From Prevotella sp. MGM1 (GTDB lineage: Bacteria; Bacteroidota; Bacteroidia; Bacteroidales; Bacteroidaceae): 64,000 nt of DNA. The notes under the pieces were generated by a model. It was not told the origin of the DNA. It ran no database searches and saw nothing but the letters and a program-made list of their open reading frames with translations. The DNA is taken from positions 62,001 to 126,000 of the forward strand of contig NZ_BEWV01000206.1 of assembly GCF_002933775.1 (NCBI RefSeq), in the 5' to 3' direction. Of the stretch, positions 63,949 through 64,000 are shown piece after piece. Position numbers and translations under genes: made by a program. Numbering within the stretch: the stretch's first letter is position 1; each line of letters begins with the position of its first letter.

Positions 63949-64000
63949 TTATTCAGCAAATGTCTTGTTTACTGCTTCTATATAATTAAGTACTTCATCC
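63949..64000 (-). CDS. C-terminal end of an unidentified protein
   Basis: An open frame reads in from the right edge and stops at TAA (63949-63951), leaving 17 codons that end YIEAVNKTFAE. The 9-base spacing to the ABC-F start fits the tight packing of this operon. Too little is visible to name it. Confidence 0.45.
   Translation of the reverse strand, partial: DEVLNYIEAVNKTFAE

Overview
The window is chromosomal DNA from a member of the Bacteroidales, most likely a Prevotella-like organism. Several things point there. The 290-residue primary sigma factor has the short Bacteroidetes form. Sixteen gene starts or transcripts are preceded by the Bacteroidetes -7 element TAnnTTTG, and four of those also have TTTG exactly 20 bases upstream. 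Shine-Dalgarno sequences are rare. The window carries a BatA/BatBC/BatDE aerotolerance operon, DUF5686 and DUF2027 proteins, a eukaryote-like (GT3-like) glycogen synthase and several secreted plant-polysaccharide hydrolases. The genus is an inference; the order is well supported. There is no rRNA, CRISPR array, insertion sequence, integrase or phage module, so this looks like core chromosome with a few carbohydrate-utilisation genes.

Layout. 1-5404 (minus): an operon purU-hisH-hisA-hisF-hisIE-ftsE-like-aspartokinase; the last gene runs off the left edge. 5457-10373 (minus): pyruvate:ferredoxin oxidoreductase and an ATPase of the AAA_14/DUF4143 type. 10405-13269 (plus): an unassigned ATP-grasp enzyme whose stop overlaps the start of a secreted GH43 glycosidase. 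13270-13808 is a gene-poor stretch that holds a repeat cluster and what looks like a complete small minus-strand transcription unit with a 26-codon ORF. 13809-18517 (minus): GH106-like glycosidase, CE12-like esterase and a secreted protein of unknown function. 18625-27853 (plus): the sigma factor, then a DUF5686 outer-membrane protein followed by an AddA/AddB-like helicase-nuclease pair. 27892-32172 (minus): alpha-glucan phosphorylase and glycogen synthase. 32248-35098: a small secreted protein (plus) and a class A penicillin-binding protein (minus). 35174-38065 (plus): pyrB-pyrI, then glyA. 38066-38530 is a second gene-poor stretch with the same repeat words. 38537-41356 (minus): GH51 arabinofuranosidase with an extra N-terminal domain. 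41396-42059 (plus): YdeI/OmdA-family protein. 42072-55351 (minus): a tight ten-gene run moxR-DUF58-(BatD-like)-batA-batBC-batDE-PAP2-queA-DUF2027/Smr-nadE. 55376-59120 (minus): ftsY-rimO-HU-HU/LysM. 59236-59309 (minus): tRNA-Asp. 59379-64000 (minus): acetyltransferase, glycosyltransferase, membrane protein, recR, ABC-F ATPase and the tail of one more gene.

How the genes fit together. The organism makes histidine and aspartate-family amino acids. It oxidises pyruvate anaerobically through ferredoxin, stores glycogen, makes pyrimidines with an allosteric PyrBI enzyme, and secretes enzymes suited to pectin and arabinoxylan side chains (GH43, GH51, GH106, CE12). No SusC/SusD pair is present, so these glycosidases are not part of a complete polysaccharide utilisation locus here.

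The points I would follow first are the small transcription unit at 13517-13780, the membrane-spanning HU-LysM fusion at 55420-56532, the ATP-grasp/GH43 coupling at 10446-13174, and the GCAAC-RRGTATCC repeat family shared by the two gene-poor intergenic regions. Several starts were moved downstream because the longer reading frame overlaps a promoter element, a tRNA or a neighbouring gene, or hides a signal peptide.
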